This document shows positions 1 to 10,217 of a stretch of DNA of 64,000 bases, in pieces; positions within the stretch are counted from its first letter, which is position 1; each line of letters begins with the position of its first letter. The position numbers were made by a program, and so were the translations under genes. Source of the DNA: Thermomonas beijingensis (lineage in GTDB: Bacteria; Pseudomonadota; Gammaproteobacteria; Xanthomonadales; Xanthomonadaceae); NCBI RefSeq assembly GCF_020034655.1, contig NZ_JAIQDJ010000009.1, positions 1 through 64,000 of the forward strand, written 5' to 3'. The notes under the pieces were generated by a model that was not told where the DNA came from, did no database searches, and worked only from the letters and a program-made list of their open reading frames with translations.

Positions 1-203
1 TGCTCGATGCGGAAACCCAGCGAGAACGGCTTGGCCTCCAGATACACGCCGCGGGCGTGCAGCATGGCGAAGGTGTCGCGCGCGCTGTGGCCCAAGGCCA
101 GCACCACGTGGTCGGCGCGCAGTTCGTACGGTTCGAGTGCTGACAGCGCGAGTCTTCCACCGCCGTCATTTGGCATCAAGCCAAAACGAACCAACCCATC
201 CAT
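1..203 (-). pseudogene. Fragment of NAD(P)/FAD-dependent oxidoreductase (COG2509-like), 5'-truncated, runs off left edge
   Basis: On the minus strand the first ~150 nt encode a stretch with the motif VVLALGHSARDTFAML followed by GVYLEAKPFSLGFRIEH. This is the region of COG2509-type FAD-dependent oxidoreductases that closes the FAD/NAD-binding core. Family members are about 530-560 residues and carry roughly 300 residues before this motif. Here the frame extends upstream only to an in-frame stop near 285, and the SDR gene begins its 3' end at 342, so the FAD-binding N-terminus is missing. The residues encoded by roughly 155-203 do not look like the family. Either the gene was cut by a deletion or rearrangement with a junction near 150-160, or this is an assembly join. 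The start at 203 (ATG) is only the first in-frame ATG and is not a confident translation start. Confidence 0.55.
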
Positions 204-273
204 GAAGCGTGCTTGTCGCTTCAACACGCAGTCGTGACGGCGGCGCATTTGCTGAAAGATGCACCAAATCTGA

Positions 274-292
274 GGGCCGGCCTAGCCGGCCC
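274..292. terminator. GC-rich hairpin terminator between truncated oxidoreductase and SDR
   Basis: A perfect 8-bp stem (GGGCCGGC / GCCGGCCC) with a 3-nt loop is followed on the plus strand by TTGTCTTTT. On the minus strand it sits downstream of the SDR stop but has only a weak T tract. It would therefore work best for plus-strand transcription, although no intact plus-strand gene ends just before it. Confidence 0.5.
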
Positions 293-341
293 TTGTCTTT
301 TGTAGCGGATCGCTGTCGCACCGACTGAGACGGTGCCAGCC

Positions 342-1121
342 TCAAAACCCATACCGCAAAAAGCCACCGTCCACGGCGATGCATTCGCCGGTGACATAAC
401 TGGATGCAGGCAGGCACAGGAAGGCAACGGCGCTGGCCACTTCTTCGGGTTCGCCGATGCGGCCCATGGGGGTGCGCAGCAGCACGTCGTCCAGATAGTC
501 GGGGTCGGCCAATTTGCCGCTGGTGCGGCGGGTGCGGATGTACCACGGGGCCACGGCGTTGACGCGGATGCCGTCGTCGGCCCATTCCACGGCCAGGTTG
601 CGGGTCATCTGATGCAGCGCGGCCTTGCTCATGCCGTAGGGGGCGCCGCTGCGCACATGGGTGATGCCGGACACGCTGCCCACATTGACGATGCTCGATG
701 CCGCATGTTTGCTCAGCAGCGGATGCGCCAAGCGGCACAGTTCAAACGCCGAGAACAGATTGGTTTCGAAGATCGTGCGCCACTGGTCTTCGCCATAGTC
801 CAGTGTCGGGCGGGTGAGGTTGCCGCCGGCGTTGTTGACGAGGATGTGCAGGCCGCCTTGGTCGTTGGCCCAGTCGATCAGTTCCGCACGTTGCTCATCA
901 TCGGTCACGTCGGCGGGTAGGGCCAGTACCGCGTCTTCGGGCCCGGGGAATTCGTCTTCCAATTCGGCCCGCGCAGACTCCAGCAATGCGCCATCACGCG
1001 CCACCATCAACACCTGCGCACCCAAGCCCAGCAGCTCGCGACAAATGGCCAAGCCAATGCCGGCGCTGGCGCCGGTGACAAGGGCGCGTTGGCCATCCAG
1101 ATTCCAGCGGGACGAGGGCAT
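342..1121 (-). CDS. SDR family oxidoreductase (tropinone-reductase-like)
   Basis: Classical short-chain dehydrogenase/reductase of 259 residues, an NAD(P)-dependent cytosolic oxidoreductase with a Rossmann fold. Visible signatures are the nucleotide-binding TGASAGIG near residues 16-23, the NNAG motif near residue 95, a catalytic Ser in the VGSVSG strand, and the YGMSK catalytic Tyr/Lys pair. The family tail [13 protein letters not shown] is near the C-terminus. The overall pattern ([15 protein letters not shown] at the start, AVAPWYIRT after the active site) fits the tropinone reductase-like subgroup common in Xanthomonadaceae, but the substrate cannot be read from sequence. The start at 1121 was chosen because GGAG lies 6 nt upstream; an ATG at 1136 is also in frame. 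It diverges from the small lipoprotein gene at 1183. Confidence 0.9.
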   Translation of the reverse strand: MPSSRWNLDGQRALVTGASAGIGLAICRELLGLGAQVLMVARDGALLESARAELEDEFPGPEDAVLALPADVTDDEQRAELIDWANDQGGLHILVNNAGGNLTRPTLDYGEDQWRTIFETNLFSAFELCRLAHPLLSKHAASSIVNVGSVSGITHVRSGAPYGMSKAALHQMTRNLAVEWADDGIRVNAVAPWYIRTRRTSGKLADPDYLDDVLLRTPMGRIGEPEEVASAVAFLCLPASSYVTGECIAVDGGFLRYGF

Positions 1122-1182
1122 GGGCAGCTCCATCAATGAGGTTCAGCGTAGGATAGGCCAAGCACTCTGCGGAGAAACCCTG

Positions 1183-1401
1183 ATGCGCGCCACTGTGTTG
1201 TTGCCATTGCTGTGCATGCTGGCCGCGTGTTCGGCCCCGCCACCGCCGGACCCCGCGCAGCGGCCGGAGCCGAAGGCGGCAACGCCATCGCCGATCACCA
1301 CCACCGCCAATACCTACAAGGATGCGGCACACACCGCCGCGGAGACCGCGCAAACGCAGGCGGCGGAGCAGGCCAAGCAGGCGGATGCGGCGACGCAGTA
1401 G
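1183..1401 (+). CDS. Small Ala/Pro-rich lipoprotein of unknown function
   Basis: A 72-residue protein with a classic lipoprotein signal: charged MR, hydrophobic VLLPLLCM, then lipobox LAAC with Cys at residue 16. The mature part is low complexity, starting with a Pro-rich stretch and ending in an Ala/Gln/Thr-rich helix. Nothing in it suggests enzymatic activity. A purine-rich GGAGA lies about 9 nt before the ATG. It may be a small membrane-anchored structural lipoprotein. Its stop is 24 nt from the end of the convergent sppA gene. Confidence 0.7.
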   Translation: MRATVLLPLLCMLAACSAPPPPDPAQRPEPKAATPSPITTTANTYKDAAHTAAETAQTQAAEQAKQADAATQ

Positions 1402-1425
1402 CGCGTCACCGCTTCGATCAAACCC

Positions 1426-3327
1426 TTACTGCGGTGTGCAGAAGCAATACGCCAGCGCCTTGACGCGTTGGTTGCCGGGTTTGGCCAGTGCGTCCTGCAC
1501 GAAGCGGAATACCGGCTGTTCCTGCACGTGGCGGGCCAGCAGCAACTCGGCACTGCCACTGTGTTGCAGCAGGGCGATGCCGGCGCGGCTTTGCAACATG
1601 CCGCCCAATAGTTGCGACAGCGGGGTGGTGCTGTCTTCGATATAGCGCGTCTGCCAGGCATCGGGCTTGCCCAGCTTGGCGCGGCTGGCGGCGTCGGCCA
1701 CGGCATCGCCAAGGCTGCCGAATGCATCCACCAAGCCACGGTCCTTGGCTTGTGCGCCGCTCCACACGCGACCTTGGGCAATGCTGTCGATCTGCTCCAC
1801 GCTCTTGCCGCGCGCATTGGCCACGCGGCCGGTGAAGTCGCGGTAGCCCTTTTCGATCACGGCCTGCACGGTGGTGGCCACGCCCGGATCCAGCGATCGG
1901 GTCAAATCAAACGCGCCGGCATATTTGGCGGTGGCCACGCCATCGGTATGCACCCCGAGTTTGTCCAGGCTGCGATCGAGCGTGGGGAACAAGCCGAAGA
2001 TGCCGATCGAGCCGGTAATCGTGGACGGATCGGCATAGATGCGGTCGGCATTCATGCTGATCCAATAGCCACCAGACGCGGCCACATCGCCCATCGACAC
2101 CACCACCGGTTTGCCGGCGGTTTTCAGTGCGGCTACTTCACGGCGGATTTGTTCGGATGCAAACACTTCGCCGCCGGGCGAGTTCACCCGCAGTACCACC
2201 GCCTTCACATCGTCATCGTCACGCGCCTGGCGCAGCAGTGCAGAAGTGGATTCGCCGCCCACTTTGCCGGCGGGCAATTTGCCACCGGCGATTTCGCCTT
2301 CCGCCACCACCACCGCCACTTGCGGGCGATTGTCGGCCTGCGGCAGTGCGCTGTTGATATGTTGCAGATAGGCATCCAGCGGCACTTGCCGGTAGCCACC
2401 GTCGGCATTGTCATCGGCCACGCCGCGCTGGGTCAGCAGGGTGTCCACTTCCTCTTCGGTTTTCAGCCCGGTGACGAGTTTTTGCTGCAGTGCCAGTTGC
2501 GCCAAATCGCCATGCGCAGCGGCCACTGCATCCGGCAACGTGTTGGCGTAGTTGGACAGCAGCGCAGGGTTAATGCCGCGTGCCTTGCCGATATCGGCCA
2601 GCATGCGCTGCCAGATATCGCCCATCCAATACAGATCGGCTTCTTTCGATGCGGGCGATGCGGCATCCAGAATATACGGCTCGGCGGCGGACTTGAAGGT
2701 GCCTACCTTGAACAGGTGCACGTCCACGCCCAGCTTGTCTTGCAGCGCGGTGTGGAAGAACTGGCGGTACGAGGCCAGCCCGTCCAGCATCACCCCGCCG
2801 GAGGACATCGGGTCCAGATAGATTTCATTGGCTTGCGCGGCCAGCAGGTATTGCCCCTGCGAGAAACCATCGCCATAGGCCACCACTTGCTTGCCGGCAG
2901 CGCGCACCGCGGCCAGCGCCGCGCCCACTTCGCGCAGCGAGGCAAAGCCGGAGGGTTCCATGTCTTGCACGTTCACCACCACGCGCTCGATGCGCTTGTC
3001 GGTGCGGGCGGCATGCAGTGCGCTCAACACATCGCGCAGGCGCACTTCCTTGCAGTCGTGGCTATGCGTGGCATGCGCCAGGCTGCGACTGAAGGCGTCG
3101 CAGGTGTATTGCTCCACCAGCCGGCCTTCGGGGGCAAACACCAGCGTGGTGCGGCTCTCCAGCGGGGTGAGCCGACCGCCAAACAGTGCTGCCAGCAGCA
3201 ACAGGGCCAGCACCGGCAGCACCAGCAAAAACAGCAGGTTCAACACCAGGCGACGGGTGAAATTGACCGTATTCCAAACGCCAATCACAAGGCTGGCGAT
3301 GGGGCCGCGGCGGCGCGGTTCGTTCAT
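1426..3327 (-). CDS. sppA: Signal peptide peptidase SppA, 67K type
   Basis: A 633-residue membrane-bound serine protease that degrades cleaved signal peptides in the inner membrane. An N-terminal transmembrane segment (about residues 25-45, LVLNLLFLLVLPVLALLLLA) is followed by two tandem peptidase S49 domains, as in the long proteobacterial type. The Ser/Lys dyad is identifiable: Lys212 in FKSAAEP and Ser418 in AASGGYW match E. coli K209 and S409. Length is close to E. coli SppA (618). The start at 3327 has GGAG 6 nt upstream; an in-frame ATG at 3348 lacks this. The MATE exporter gene lies 73 nt upstream on the same strand. Confidence 0.95.
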   Translation of the reverse strand: MNEPRRRGPIASLVIGVWNTVNFTRRLVLNLLFLLVLPVLALLLLAALFGGRLTPLESRTTLVFAPEGRLVEQYTCDAFSRSLAHATHSHDCKEVRLRDVLSALHAARTDKRIERVVVNVQDMEPSGFASLREVGAALAAVRAAGKQVVAYGDGFSQGQYLLAAQANEIYLDPMSSGGVMLDGLASYRQFFHTALQDKLGVDVHLFKVGTFKSAAEPYILDAASPASKEADLYWMGDIWQRMLADIGKARGINPALLSNYANTLPDAVAAAHGDLAQLALQQKLVTGLKTEEEVDTLLTQRGVADDNADGGYRQVPLDAYLQHINSALPQADNRPQVAVVVAEGEIAGGKLPAGKVGGESTSALLRQARDDDDVKAVVLRVNSPGGEVFASEQIRREVAALKTAGKPVVVSMGDVAASGGYWISMNADRIYADPSTITGSIGIFGLFPTLDRSLDKLGVHTDGVATAKYAGAFDLTRSLDPGVATTVQAVIEKGYRDFTGRVANARGKSVEQIDSIAQGRVWSGAQAKDRGLVDAFGSLGDAVADAASRAKLGKPDAWQTRYIEDSTTPLSQLLGGMLQSRAGIALLQHSGSAELLLARHVQEQPVFRFVQDALAKPGNQRVKALAYCFCTPQ

Positions 3328-3400
3328 GAAAAACTCCGGGAAACGCAAAGCCGTGGTGCGGCAGTGGGGATGTGTATGGTAAAGGACGCGGTGGTGTGCT

Positions 3401-4792
3401 TCATGCGCCGTCGGTCATGGGTAAATGCGGAAACGTATTGGTAAGGCGCTGCGGTTGGCTGCTGCGCAAAAACCGCCGGGCCATCAGGATGGCCGCCACC
3501 AGCAGGCCTGCAGTCAGCCCCAGCCACATGCCACGCGGGCCCCAGCCCCAGCCCAGCCCCAACCACGCGCCGACCGGCATGCCGATGCCCCAATACGCCA
3601 GCACCGCCAGCCACATCGGTACGCGGGTGTCTTTCAGGCCACGCAGTGCACCAGCCGACACCACTTGCACGCCATCGGGCAATTGAAACAGCGCGGCATA
3701 CAGCAGCAGGCTGCCACCCAGTGCGATGACGGCGGGGTCGGCACTGTAGAGCGAGGCGATGGCGTGATGGCCCAGCAGCATGGTGCTGGCGGAAAATACT
3801 TGCGTGCACATGGCCAGGGTCAGCCCTGCAAACGCCGCACGCCGCACGCCTGGCGCATCGCCGCGCCCCAGCGCATGCCCCACCCGCACGGTGGTGGCCT
3901 CGGCAATCCCGAACGGCAGCATGAAGCACAAGGTGGCCACATTCAGCGCCACCTGATGCGCCGCCGCCGGCACTTCGCCCAAGCGGCCAATCAACAGCGC
4001 TGTCACGGCAAACAAACCGCCTTCCATGGTGACCGTCACCCCAATCGGCAAACCGGTTCGAATCAATTCACGCAAACGCGGGCCCGCTGGCCAGTGCCAG
4101 TGGGTGAACAGCTGCAAATCGGCAAAGCGCTTGCTCATTGCCAGATACAGCGCAAACACCAATGCTTGCGCCCAAAACATCACGCTGGTGGCAATCCCGA
4201 TCCCGGCCACGCCCAGTTCGGAAAACCCCAGCAAGCCATTGGTCAGCACATAAGCCAGCGGCGCCAGCACACACAGCCCGCCAAAGCCCAGCAGCATGGT
4301 GGGCAGCGACCAATGCAGGCCGTCGCTGAGGTAGCGCATGCACAAGTACAGGGTGAAGGCCGGCACCCCCCAGCGCAGTGCATGCAAAAACGCGGTGACG
4401 CCCGGCACGATGTCAGGCGCGATGCCCATCGGCACCAGCAACAGCGGCGTCGCACTGACCAAGCCAAACAGCAGCGCACCCAGTGCCAATGCCAGCCACA
4501 GCGCCTGCCGGAACAGTGGGCCAATCTCGCTGCGGCGGCCTGCGCCATCCAATTGCGAGACCGCCGGTGGCAGCGCCATCAAGGTGCCCATCGGGGCCAG
4601 CATCGGCAGCCAAAACAAGGCCGCGCCTACCGACACCGCCGCCAGTGTGGCCGTGCCGTGATGGCCGGCCACCACCGCATCGACCAGACTCACCAGCCCG
4701 CTGGCCAGGTGGCCTGCGGCCAATGGCGCGGCCAGCGTGGCGGTGCGCCTCACGTCGTGGCGGAAGCGGGAAGGCGTTGTGGGCGTGGGCAT
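3401..4792 (-). CDS. MATE family efflux transporter (NorM type)
   Basis: Polytopic inner-membrane exporter of about 463 residues with roughly 12 hydrophobic helices and the internal duplication of the MATE family. It probably exchanges Na+ or H+ for cationic drugs or metabolites. NorM-like signatures include SLVDAVVAGHHGTATLAAVSVG in helix 1-2 (discontinuous conservation across it), the PMGTLMALPPAVSQLDGAG loop, and the second-half copy MLPFGIAEATTVRVGHALG. The substrate is not predictable. No clear Shine-Dalgarno is seen; the ATG at 4792 gives the usual short N-tail, and an in-frame ATG at 4822 is an alternative. It is divergent from the DUF3667 gene, with less than 60 nt between starts. Confidence 0.9.
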   Translation of the reverse strand: MPTPTTPSRFRHDVRRTATLAAPLAAGHLASGLVSLVDAVVAGHHGTATLAAVSVGAALFWLPMLAPMGTLMALPPAVSQLDGAGRRSEIGPLFRQALWLALALGALLFGLVSATPLLLVPMGIAPDIVPGVTAFLHALRWGVPAFTLYLCMRYLSDGLHWSLPTMLLGFGGLCVLAPLAYVLTNGLLGFSELGVAGIGIATSVMFWAQALVFALYLAMSKRFADLQLFTHWHWPAGPRLRELIRTGLPIGVTVTMEGGLFAVTALLIGRLGEVPAAAHQVALNVATLCFMLPFGIAEATTVRVGHALGRGDAPGVRRAAFAGLTLAMCTQVFSASTMLLGHHAIASLYSADPAVIALGGSLLLYAALFQLPDGVQVVSAGALRGLKDTRVPMWLAVLAYWGIGMPVGAWLGLGWGWGPRGMWLGLTAGLLVAAILMARRFLRSSQPQRLTNTFPHLPMTDGA

Positions 4793-4851
4793 GCGGAAGG
4801 AGGTGTCGATGGGCGCTGGCATTGCAGCGCGCGGCCTGTCATTTTATCGGG

Positions 4852-6024
4852 ATGCAAATGAATATCACGCCCAATCCCGCCGATGACACCTCCGTGGCGG
4901 CCGTCTGTCGTAATTGCAAAGAGGCCTTGCATGGCCCCCACTGCCACGCCTGCGGGCAGCCGGTCAAAGGCCTGATGCGGCCGTTGGGCAGCGTGTTGGG
5001 TGATTTGCTGGACAGCGTGTTTGATTTCGATGCGCGGATTGTGCGCACGCTCAAGCCGTTGTATCTGCGTCCGGGGTTTTTGAGTCTGGAGTATTTTGCT
5101 GGTCGGCAGGTGCGCTATGTCACGCCGTTCCGGCTGTTTTTCTTTTTGGCGGTATTGGCGTTTTTTGTGGCGCGGTTGACCGTGCATGTGGATGGTGCGG
5201 GCGCGGGCGAGCCGCCGCAGGTATTCGCCAAGGCCACCACCGTGGCGGCGGTCGAGCAGGCGCGCGATGCGCAATTGGCGCAGATGGCGCAAGCCAAACG
5301 CGAGATGACGGGTACCCCAGCGGCGGCTGGCATCGTCGGCATCGAGGCCGGCGAACAGCGCATCCGCGAGGCCGCCGATGCGCGCATTCGCGAGCTGCAA
5401 GGCAAGCCCGATAGCGCGGGCAAGGCCGTGTCGAAGGCCGGCAAGCCTGCCGATACGCAGCCTGGTCTGGTGATCAATGGGCAAGTCTGGGATGCCGACA
5501 AGCACCCGGTCACTATTAGCTGGCTACCAGCATTTGGCAACCGCTGGCTCAACGATCAGGTCAAGCGCGGCAGTGACAACGTGGAGCGCCTGAAGCGTGA
5601 TCCCGGCGCGTTCAAGGACGCGGTGCTCAGTGTCATTCCCACCACCTTGTTCGTGCTGGTGCCGGTGTTTGCGCTGATGTTGAAGGGCGCATTTTTGTTG
5701 CAACGGCGCTTGTACATGGAGCACCTGATCGTGGCCCTGCACAGCCATGCCTTCATGTGCCTGTCGCTGTTGCTGGTGTTGTTGGCGGCGGTGCCGGCAG
5801 AAACGTTCGCACCCGATGGCACGTGGCTCAATAGCGTGTTCGATTGGGTGATCGCGCTGTTGCTGCTGTGGGTGCCGGTGCATTTGTTGTGGATGCAAAA
5901 GCGCGTGTACGCCCAGGCCTGGCCGATCACCGTGCTGAAGTTTGGCGTGCTGGGTGTGCTGTATTCGGTGCTGCTGGCTTTCGCCGTTACCGCTGCGGCC
6001 TTGATTGGCTTGGTGGAAATGTAA
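4852..6024 (+). CDS. DUF3667 zinc-ribbon membrane protein
   Basis: A 390-residue protein matching the DUF3667 family. A short N-terminal zinc ribbon (CRNC...CHACG, residues 14-33) is followed by the family segment VGSVLGDLLDSVFDFDARIVRT-like core, a Tyr/Phe-rich stretch QVRYVTPFRLFFFL leading into the first membrane helix (about residues 95-112), a soluble Ala/Lys-rich region with coiled-coil character (about residues 125-260), then three or four C-terminal membrane helices. The family is common in Xanthomonadales and Bacteroidetes and has no established function. ATGs at 4852 and 4858 are both possible starts; neither has a strong ribosome site. Confidence 0.8.
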   Translation: MQMNITPNPADDTSVAAVCRNCKEALHGPHCHACGQPVKGLMRPLGSVLGDLLDSVFDFDARIVRTLKPLYLRPGFLSLEYFAGRQVRYVTPFRLFFFLAVLAFFVARLTVHVDGAGAGEPPQVFAKATTVAAVEQARDAQLAQMAQAKREMTGTPAAAGIVGIEAGEQRIREAADARIRELQGKPDSAGKAVSKAGKPADTQPGLVINGQVWDADKHPVTISWLPAFGNRWLNDQVKRGSDNVERLKRDPGAFKDAVLSVIPTTLFVLVPVFALMLKGAFLLQRRLYMEHLIVALHSHAFMCLSLLLVLLAAVPAETFAPDGTWLNSVFDWVIALLLLWVPVHLLWMQKRVYAQAWPITVLKFGVLGVLYSVLLAFAVTAAALIGLVEM

Positions 6025-6201
6025 GCGGCCTGACGGGTACGGGTGCATTGCGCTGCGCACGCAGCATGTCTGACGCGACGCTGAGGCGCTGCAAGCCTGT
6101 TTCGATCAGCACGCGTCACGCATGCGTGAAGATGGTGTGGCGCGTTTGGGTGGCAGATTCAGTGCCGGTCGACGGGTGCCTGCCGGGCATTGCGCGCGGA
6201 T

Positions 6202-7566
6202 TCATTGATGCAGTTGCGCTTGCAACCACGTCGAGCGCTGCGCCGCCGGTAGTGCCAGCAGGCTTTGCCGCAGCGCGGCGCGGTGCTCGGGTGGAGTGGT
6301 CTGCGCCAGACGGGCGAGGGTGTCCAGGTCATCCGGCGAGGCCTGGCGCAGCATGTGCACGACGGGCTGCTGTTCGCCGGGGTCGATATACGCAAACAGT
6401 GCGGCGATGCGCGGCCAGTTGCGGCCCAGCACTGGGCCCAGATGCCAGCCGCGATGCGCGTCAAAACTTTGCGTTGCATAGCGTTGCCGCAGTGTATGTT
6501 GCTGCTGCGCGGGCAAGGCGAAGAAGTGGGCGGCGGTGGTGCGCAGGCTGGCGCGTTCGGACTCGGGCAGGGCTTGCCATTCGGCCCACACTCCGCGCAA
6601 CCACGCGGTTTGTCGCAGATTGGCGCGGTTCCAATGTGGCAGCGGCGCGCTGGCGGTGGTTTCCGGTAGTGGTTCGGCTTGTGTGCTTAGCCACGCCAGC
6701 AGGGGCAGGTCGGTGGCCAACGCCAACTCCTGCGGCGCGGCGAACAGGGCACGATCGGGGTCGTTGGCGGTATCGGCGGGGTCAAAGCGGGCCTTGGGTG
6801 CAGCGGCAGCGGGCAGTGCTTCCACCCGCACCCGGTTGTGCCATTCATTCCACAGTACCCGCCCGCGTGGATGCAGGAAGAAGGTGGCCGTCAGCGCCAG
6901 CAGCCCCAGGACCACCCCCAGCCACAGCCAGCGTAATAGGTGCCGATGGGGATGCGGCGGCGGGTCGGCTGTGCCGGTGCCGGTGGAAGGTGCACTGGCG
7001 GTCGTCTGCGCGGCGTGTGGAGGCGGTGCCGGGGGCGGCGGTGCCTGTGGCATTGCGTCAACCATTTCCTGAGCGTCTGGATCCGGGACGTCCAGTGCCA
7101 ACTGCACGGCATCGCGCCACTGCCGCCATACCGCGATGTCCGGCTGGCCGTGCGCATCGCGCGGCAGTGCATCGCGAATCCGCTGCTGATAGCTTGCAAC
7201 TTCGCAATCCAGTGCCGCCGCGGCCTCGGATTCATCCAGGCAAACCACCAAATGCAGCAACACGGCAGCGCGGATCGCGGGTGGCAGCTGGGCAATTGCT
7301 GGCAGAGGAGTATTGGTGGATGCCCGTGTGGCCTGCCCCATGGCTGGCACCGAGAGCAGCAGCCGCCAGTACTGCAGCGGCCATTGCGCAATCGGCCATT
7401 GCTCGGCTTCCGAGGCAAACACCTGCTGGGTGACGGCCAGGGCCCGTTGCGTTGCGGCAGGGTCGCCTGTCTGCACTCGCGCCAACAGCTGTGCACGCCG
7501 TTCCAGGCCGCGCAGAAACGCAGCAATCGCCGTGGACTGTGGGGGCGTGGGGGCTGGGGAGGTCAT
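6202..7566 (-). CDS. Membrane protein with sigma-4-like N-terminus and DUF3106-like C-terminus
   Basis: A 454-residue protein in three parts. Residues ~1-150 contain LPPAIRAAVLLHLVVCLDE followed by SEAAAALDCEVASYQQRI, which has the helix-turn-helix rhythm of sigma-70 region 4 (promoted initiation, recognition helix), although degenerate. A Pro-rich linker (~165-210) leads to one transmembrane helix (~212-232, LWLGVVLGLLALTATFFL). The C-terminal ~200 residues are rich in Trp and Arg (WAEWQALPESERASLR, FALPAQQQHTLRQRY) and resemble DUF3106, whose members repeat short W..L....R units. The family has no known activity. One possibility is a membrane-anchored remnant of an ECF-type regulator, but that is inference. 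It has no close operon partner. Confidence 0.65.
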   Translation of the reverse strand: MTSPAPTPPQSTAIAAFLRGLERRAQLLARVQTGDPAATQRALAVTQQVFASEAEQWPIAQWPLQYWRLLLSVPAMGQATRASTNTPLPAIAQLPPAIRAAVLLHLVVCLDESEAAAALDCEVASYQQRIRDALPRDAHGQPDIAVWRQWRDAVQLALDVPDPDAQEMVDAMPQAPPPPAPPPHAAQTTASAPSTGTGTADPPPHPHRHLLRWLWLGVVLGLLALTATFFLHPRGRVLWNEWHNRVRVEALPAAAAPKARFDPADTANDPDRALFAAPQELALATDLPLLAWLSTQAEPLPETTASAPLPHWNRANLRQTAWLRGVWAEWQALPESERASLRTTAAHFFALPAQQQHTLRQRYATQSFDAHRGWHLGPVLGRNWPRIAALFAYIDPGEQQPVVHMLRQASPDDLDTLARLAQTTPPEHRAALRQSLLALPAAQRSTWLQAQLHQ

Positions 7567-7664
7567 GTCAAGTCATTGGCGATGATGCATCTTAGCGTGG
7601 ACATACCGTGAAATATCGGCTTGACAGCGCGCCAATGGTCGGCTCCGCAAGCAGCCATGCGGGC

Positions 7665-7890
7665 TGTGGATATCGCAGTTGTGCACAGCGGCATGATTTG
7701 CTCGTTCGCGCATGTTCCACATGATGTTCGCGTTTTTTCCGGACGATGTTTCACGCGTAAGATATTGATTTATATGGAATCCAAGGTCATGGCGTTTTTT
7801 TCACCAAGATGACAGCGCGCACGTTCTGTGGCGCTTGCGCGGCACTGACTGTGGTCAGTTCACAGACTTATCCACAGCTTGTGTGGATAA
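7665..7890. promoter_or_regulatory. Cluster of DnaA-box-like sites in the 445-nt gap 7567-8011
   Basis: The gap between the divergent DUF3106-like gene and priA has no convincing gene. It contains two exact consensus DnaA boxes in inverted orientation: TTATCCACA at 7868-7876 and TGTGGATAA at 7882-7890, 5 nt apart. Further matches are TGTGGATAT (7665-7673, one mismatch) and TTGTGCACA (7679-7687, fits TTNTNCACA). TGTTCCACA (7713-7721) is weaker. An AT-richer stretch, GATATTGATTTATAT, lies near 7760 between the two groups. The arrangement resembles a DnaA-binding region: oriC, a titration or reactivation site, or DnaA control of priA. No dnaA or dnaN gene is present, so the role is undecided. 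Confidence 0.5.
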
Positions 7891-8011
7891 CGATGGATTC
7901 CCATAGAGAACAACGAGTTGCCGCGTTTACGTCAGGCAAGACTGAGCAATAGGCAGCAACCTCGACTGCGGCTGCTCCCGGCAGGGGCCACAAGCCCGCT
8001 AGACTGGTTCG

Positions 8012-10216
<2,205 letters not shown>

Positions 10217-10217
10217 A

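Noticed and set aside
1612-3444. Long open plus-strand frame opposite sppA
   Set aside because: Composition is His/Gln/Ala-rich low-information sequence that mirrors the GC bias of the real minus-strand gene.
7621-7812. A 63-codon plus-strand frame in the gap before priA
   Set aside because: Codon usage is unlike neighbours, it has no ribosome site, and it overlaps the DnaA-box region; no family recognised.
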